Assembly (NCBI GenBank): GCA_032353305.1
Contig: JAUCNG010407693.1
Coordinates: 1-10,353 of the forward strand
DNA: 10,353 nucleotides
Direction of reading: 5' to 3'
DNA from: Cephalothrix spiralis
Taxonomy: Eukaryota; Nemertea; Palaeonemertea; Archinemertea; Cephalotrichidae
The translations under genes were made by a program, and so were the position numbers. This document shows, in pieces, positions 1 through 6,900 of this stretch (positions are counted from its first letter, which is position 1; every line of letters begins with the position of its first letter). Under the pieces are notes generated by a model that had not been told where the DNA came from, did not search any database, and was given only the letters and a program-made list of their open reading frames with translations.

Positions 1-970
1 TATGATGAAGGGAGACCTTTAAAAAGAATTGAGCCAAATTTCAATAAAAAAGGGTATTCTCAAGAAAGTACAGGTCGCAAAAAATCAACCATTGACGATC
101 ATTTCAAAAATCGAGACATTCTTACGTCGGATTCATTCTTGGGATTTCCGAACGACACATTCATAATGAGTAATGTTTCTTCCTGCCAAAATTATCCAAA
201 GGATGTTGTTAGCCAGAATAGAATAGCGCCTACATTAGATTTCTGCAAAAACATAAAAAGAAGTAAGAGTACAGAGCCATTCAATTGTTATAAGGACTTT
301 CCAATTCAAAATCTTGAAATCGAACACAAGCAGTCAATGCAAAGAGATCTTCTTCCTGACGAAGACTTACGTATCTCATATCGGAAAGATAATCATCATA
401 ACACCACATTGAGGAAAGAAAATGAGAATGATATCCTGTCTAAAAACGTACAAAATAATGATAAACCAGAGCATTTCTCGTTCTATAAAAACTTCTCTAT
501 TCAAGAACAAGGTCGCCAAATTAAGCAAGTATCTAACAAGCTCCTTTCAACTTCAAAAGTCCATAATCTTCAACAAGGTTTGAAATTCGACGATCAGTAT
601 AACAAAGAAACAACGAACGAAATGAATACATTGAACAAACGTCAAATAATTGGTCGGGTTCGTTTTTCTGATATAGAAAGACACTATGATCTCACTTCAG
701 ATCAGAATGACTTTGATTCGCCGGATGATTTCTCGACCAAGTTTATTGTTTCCAGTGATTCCTCCGCCAGTGTAGCGTCTCAAGGATTTCCAACTATTGA
801 CTTTGAATCCTCCATGTGTTCACAAGGATTTGAAATGAGGTCACTGGAAAAAAACTTTCTACCTACATCTACCGTGCTAATTTCGAATGATTGTCCATCA
901 AAGTCTAAAGGGATTCGAAAGGATGGTATCGAATCACAGGGTTTCGAAATACATTCTCAAATTGTAAAAG
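1..970 (+). CDS. MLH3: MLH3 exon 1 of window (3' part of a large exon, linker region)
   Basis: The frame is open from base 1, so the exon enters from upstream. The first ATG inside it is not a start. It encodes residues 1-323 of the visible product, a hydrophilic linker rich in Ser, Asn, Lys, Asp and Gln with no folded-domain signature. Vertebrate MLH3 also places its long linker in one giant exon. Two internal repeats are visible: FxxYK(D/N)F(P/S)IQ at bases 280-309 and 475-504, and SQGF at 778-789, 820-831 and 934-945. The exon ends AAAAG|GTAAGC, a strong donor, leaving a phase-1 G. Reading on in frame reaches a TGA at 988-990, inside the intron. Confidence 0.88.
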
Positions 971-3900
971 GTAAGCCTGAAAGAAATTGACACGTTTGAA
1001 AACCGCTTTTATGGTTATACAGTATAGGCACGGTGCCTCTACTTTTGATACATAAAAAAGAAAGGAAAAATCAACCGACCCATTTTCGATATCGGCATGC
1101 GAATGCCCAGTTCAGTTTTTACCCTACGCATGCGCAAATTAAAAAAAAAATCTTGTTGATTATGGTCATATTTCATGATTTAAATACGTTGGTACAGGGG
1201 GGGGGGTTGTCTTGAAAGTGCAGGCACCAACGTCTCCGAAGTGACATTTTTTGAAAAATCTTACAATGTGACCACCACCCCTTCACTAATTTGACATTTT
1301 CATCACTTCGCAGACATCACCCCAAAACACCTACCCCAAACCATCACTAACTTGCAGTTCATTTCACTTTCAGACAAGCGTTAGAAAACACCCACCCCAA
1401 ACCATCACTAATTTGACATTTTTGGTAGAAAAACACCCACCTTTTTAACAATTGAGCGTGTTGAAAAAAATGTTCAAAATTTTGCCAAAAAAACTGAGCC
1501 GCAGAAAATTTTGTAAAATATTTTCCACCGTGTGCAAAAAATGGGGGGACAAGTATAAATAATTGAACATATGAACCGCTTTTTGACGTTTTGCATCATT
1601 TTTCTGACATTACTCTCTGGATACCACCCATTATCGAGACTAGAAGCTCACTTTAAAGACATAAGCCTCTGGATACCCACGTCTTAAAATGGGTCATGAA
1701 AGTGAGACCAATGTCCAAAAAAACCCCAGCCGGGTTGGTGCACGCACTTTCAAGACACCCCCCCCCCTGTTGCTTGGTAATATATTTATACAGCCTAAAA
1801 GCAACACTTGTCGAGATATCCGAGTCCAACATTTGTAAAGAATATTGTGAATTTAATAAGCTTTTTAAACCCTGATTATTCTTCAGATAGCAAACCACCA
1901 TCAGCATCTTCAGACTCAGATTTATTTTCAAACATATCAACTATTTTAAGCACATCTTCTGTAATAGACGATGCCTGTCGTACACCTGAAAATTTTCCGG
2001 AGAAACTTGACCTTGAAGCTCAAATACTGACGGCGAAGTCAAATATTGATGGTACAATCCAGTGTGTTGAAATAACCAAGAAATTGGAAGAGCAGACTGA
2101 AAATTTACCTGGTAACTCGGAGGACCTCTTCAACTCATTTGAATATGAGGGTTATGATGAAGCAGATTTCGGAAATTCTCAAAAAGGTACAAGTGTACCG
2201 ACGTTAAACAGCTCGATCCTTTTGGCCACGGCCCACGGCGGCGGCCGTTATAAGCATGATTTTACTGTCAGCCGGCTGCACCTTTATGCAAAAATCATAG
2301 TTTTTGAAGACTTGATGTCCGATGATAAACCAATAAAGTCAATATAATGAATGAAAATATGAACTTAAAATATATTTAAAATTTAATTAAAAAATTTGAA
2401 CAGAATATCGTAAGACCCCGATATCGGATCTCATTAATCTGCTCTGCGGGATACTCTGCCCTTGGCCTATAGATTTAGCTTTAAGCGGTGGCTCGCCAGG
2501 TGATTTTTATCCGCGGCATGGGTGTCTGAGTGGAAGTTTCACCCAAAGTCGATTTTTAATGATCCGTTAATATATTTTTAGGATTACCAAAGACCAATAT
2601 TGTGAAATACTTCAAAGTGGTTTTTGTAATCTTATGAGAACAATCTTTTTTATAGGCTTCTGAACGTACACATTGTTAATTTGCGTGTAAATTTATTTTT
2701 TTAGAATATGCTTTTAATAATGGGAGGGCATAGGTCTTTATTAGTGCAGGCGTAAAAGGCCAAAATAGCGGTTTAAAATGTTTTATTATGATTCTTAAAG
2801 TTAACCTACCGCCGCTTTGATAGTTTGATATACACATATTGGAAATAATCTTGTGTCAGTGGATTTTTTTGAAACTTTTAGTTTCATTTTCTCTTATATA
2901 TATTGCTTTCAGACACTGGAGCGTCCGTGGTAAAAGATATTCTTGAAAATTGGTCCAATCCTGTTTTTAAAGTGGATCAGGTAAATTTCCCGATTACCGG
3001 AAGCCCTTAGAAAATGTATAAAAATTTTTTTTAAAGAAGATTAAAAAAAGAGGACACAGATTGGAAACACTTTATTCCTACAAGCTTTCCAACCTTTGAA
3101 TTTCTCATTATTTTTTATCAACCACTGAAATCGGGGTGGAAACTCACATTGGAAAACCTGATGTATTTATCTGGAATACCCATTTTTCCTTGAAAAGTCG
3201 CGAATCTGAAAACAGAAAAAGTGACTGCCCTGGAACTACATTAATCATTTACCTTTTTAGTATAATAATACTTCGCTTGTTCTTGCATTTGACATACATG
3301 ATATTGTTTTATCTTATTGTTCACAATAATCGTGTTTTATAGGCTGATAGCAACTTTCTTGGAGTGCCATCGAAACCTTCAAAAATCTCTGTCAAATTTT
3401 CCAAGGAAATGTTGAAACATGTTTCTGTAATTGGGCAGATACAGTCTCAATTCATTGGGTGCTTATTGAAAACTAACTGCTGTGGGGAAAATTCTGGTAA
3501 GTTACTTTTAACTTGATTTAAAGCTATAAGTTATATTCAAGATGAGGCCTTTTAAATCTCGTCGGCGGCAAAAACATTTGAATTCTGAAGTATGAATTGA
3601 TTTATAAAAATTAATTTTTCTTATTTATATTTTTTTGAAAAATTTCGTACGATGATCAGTAAACAAATCAATAAAAAAGGCGCAAAAATATAAAATGTTA
3701 AAGACTTTTCGAAAAAATCTTGTCGGCGGTAAAAAAAAATTCAATTTTTTTTTAAAACTTGAAGTCTGAGAATTCTGTCGGAGGTAAAAAAAAATTTTTA
3801 CCTCGACAATTTTTTTAAAATTTGACGTCTGATAATTCCACCGGCGGAAAAAAATATTTCACGGCGGCCTTTTTCTTGAAAAGTCCGCCGCCGGCGTTAA

Positions 3901-6900
3901 AAAAAAATAATATAATTTTTTCAATATTTCCATTTTTCGGAAATTCTGACCGGTGGATCCGTAAACCAAGCAATTGAAAAAATAAATTTTATTTTTCAGA
4001 TCCCCACCTTTTGGCATTCGTTGATCAACACGCGCTTCATGAAAGAATCAGGCTTGAAAGGTTTATTAAAGGTATAGATATCAAATACATGTATATACAG
4101 GTATTGTATATCAGCTAGGAGATATTGTAAGCGTACGTGGGAATGGACTTGGAAAATTGGGAAAAGATAGGGGAATAATTTTGGCTAAAAAGTCTGGGCA
4201 TTTTAGGCAGATGGGCGAGTTCCGGAGATCTGTGTATGGTTACTTTAAGTATGTATAAGGCAAATATAAACATGAATTCGAATGGGGCTGAATGCATGAA
4301 AGATGCCTGAAATAAAGCGCTTTACTAATGAAGCAGATGTTGCGTAATTTTGAAAACTTCAAGGGTATCATATACAAACTGTATGCTCACCTTCAAATGC
4401 GCCTTTTATTTTTTAGATCAGTATGATACTGACGGTAAAGATAAGACTATACAAGGTTTCAAAGTTCAGCCTCCAGTCGAAGTACAACTTAAACGTGACG
4501 AAGTTAGGATCATCGATGGATTCAAAGGAAAACTGAAGAAGTTTGGTGGGTATATCTTTCTCGTCTCGATTCCCTCGTGATCGGTTATTCGAAGTATAAC
4601 TCCGCCTACCCTCGGATTCTTGGCTTCTGTGTGTTGTTTTATGAGGGTATCCATATTGGGCATTGGGGGAAAGACTGCTGAGTGCGATGTTTCGTTATTC
4701 CGCATCAACGCATATTTGAGGTAAGACTGCGGAGATGCAACGTTGCGTTATTTGCAGTATTCCATATTAACTAGACAAGATGCGTAGTTTGCGGAAAAGC
4801 GATAGAGTGGAATACCTATAACTAAACAACACATCCCATTTCTAGGGTCTCATCGTATATTCTAACGAAGAACCCCGGTTTCGGGATGAAACAACACCGC
4901 ATCTCTCTATAGTCTTACCCGAAATATGGCGGGGATGCGGAATACCGCAAATAACGTAGTGCTGCAGTTTTATCCTAAATAACCTGAATGCATGACTTTT
5001 AGCAATAGGGATCACAGAATAGTGATCATAGCGGATAGATCCTACCTGCTCCAAAACACTCCATCGATGTATTTTTAAAATTATCGAAGCCAGATGCTAT
5101 CAGTTCTCTGCTAGGATTATTTATTTTGAGCGTTCATCAGTCAAGGTCGATTATAGGTCATAATATAAATTTGAAGAATACAGAACGGGTGACTATAAAA
5201 GGGACTTACACCATATTTTTCATCCAAATATTATAAATCCTCATATCATTTTGTCTGACATGGTCGACCTTTTGTTACTCATGCTACATGTACCTGCAGA
5301 TTATCTGAACGGAACGTTAAGATCTGTTAATCGCTTTTTACAGCAAGGAGCCTTTGCTAAAAATACATAGATGGGGAGTGTTTGAGCATCAGCAATCATA
5401 TAGGATTAGTACAGTAGAATTACGTGTATGATCACTATTCTGTGATCCCTATTGCTTTTAGGTATACCCTAGGCATATCCAGCGCCGTATCTCCGCATGC
5501 AGCCTAGCAATTCCGCATATTTGGGGTGGGACTGCGGAAATGCGGCGTTAGGTTATAAACGGTATTCCGCATAAGATTGCTGCATGAATTGCGGATATGC
5601 ACAGAGCAGACTGCTGTTAGCGGAATACCGCATTTACGCAGGCTGCTTTGTATTTTCCCGCGTTGCGCAAACAGTCTGAGATCTGTACACGTATGGCCGG
5701 CACATTGGTCCCACGCAAATAACTGGGGAAGGTTGGTTACCCTCCGATCCCCATGACAGGAGAAACGTAAACGCGAAAATCGAGTGGAAAATGTGTGAAT
5801 AGAACCGAGAAAGTTATCCCTGTTCCAGACCCTCTTCAATAAGCATTTTAGTCAGAACGTTTGGAGAACTTGGAACTTGGAAATAAATTATTGTATAAAA
5901 TGATCTAAAATGAGCAGTTTAATATATTATATTATTAAAAATACAAATAAATCGTTACGTACTCCATATAATCATTATCCTGATTCCTATTCTTTATTCT
6001 AGGTGTAGAATATACATTAAGTGGAAAAGATGATTCCATAAAAATGTGTTCATTACCATCTTGCTTGGTCGAAAAAGGTGTAACGGACTTGTTAATATCG
6101 AAGAAAGCAACGGTACACGAGATATATATTTTAATATTCCAAAAGTCACAATTCAATCTCATTTTCATAGTTTAAGTTCTCCTATAGGATCATATATTGT
6201 CATTGTTGCTCTAATTAACTTATTTAGCAGAAATTCAGTTAGCCTAATTTTAAGCATTGAAAGAGACGACCGTTTTGAGAGAAAACGACTCCGCGGCCAG
6301 CCGCGGCTGTAGATTTATAGTCGATACTACATGGGTCAAATGCCATAAAAAGAGTTACAGCACGACTATATATTTAATCAGATGTTGGAAAGTTGGTGAA
6401 ATTTAATCGCTAAGGTCTTATATTTTATTGCATCCCTTTATATTATTGTATTATATCTATCATGTCTATTTTGAATGAAAAATTACTATATGTGACCTCC
6501 CCGTTTTAACTTACATAGTCATGTATTCTTATTTGTTTCAGATGTTCCTGCGAGAAGTTGTATCGTCATTTCGAAATTCAAATTTTAGTTGTAACATTTT
6601 GCCAAAAACTCTTATGGATATTCTTGCGACTAAAGCCTGCACAGGTAAGCGTGTGTTTCAGATTCATTCCAAATCATAAATATTAAAGTATTTCAATTGC
6701 AATTAAGAATAGTGCCGATAATTGGTTCTTTTCAAAATTTGTAATTTGACAACAAAATAGTCCTAATTGGAATAATCAGGGGGTGTCTATGTCTAAACCT
6801 ATTAATTTTTTTGCCAATTTCATGTGAAAAAGTGAGTGGTGTCGTTTCAGGATTTATCATATTCAAAAGTGGGTTGTCATTTTCCAATATCTGCTGATTT

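Larger units (their letters stand above)
971..1886 (+). other. Intron 1, containing a CAGGGG-end element
   Basis: This 916-bp phase-1 intron lies between exons 1 and 2. Before the mobile element at 1195-1769 it holds a near-perfect palindrome, AGGCACGGTGCCT (1026-1038), and a GCATGCG...CGCATGCGC pair (about 1096-1137). The latter resembles an NRF1-type site but needs no function. The last part is a long pyrimidine-rich approach to the acceptor at 1886. Confidence 0.8.

Noticed and set aside
139-141. Translation start in exon 1
   Set aside because: The frame is open back to base 1 and the gene's ATPase domain must lie upstream, so no start belongs here.
1791-1793. CAG at 1791-1793 as the exon 2 acceptor
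   Set aside because: It has the right phase but gives an in-frame TAA at 1796-1798. The acceptor at 1885-1886 has a better pyrimidine tract and restores the frame.
1653-1940. Minus-strand 95-codon open frame
   Set aside because: It runs through the right end of the intron 1 element, including the C-run, and opposes exon 2. It has no protein-like character.
3721-3905. CRISPR-like array in intron 4
   Set aside because: Units are degenerate, spacing is irregular, the spacers are not unique sequence, and the context is a eukaryotic intron.
4842-5054. Minus-strand 70-codon open frame in intron 6
   Set aside because: It lies entirely in the left arm of the foldback repeat and matches no known protein type.
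5504-5839. Minus-strand 111-codon open frame in intron 6
   Set aside because: It overlaps the foldback repeat, has no recognised domain, and lies wholly within an intron of a well supported gene.
6046-6312. Plus-strand 88-codon open frame across exon 7 and intron 7
   Set aside because: It starts at a GTG in a different frame from the MLH3 exon, which aligns with the family. It is a shadow.
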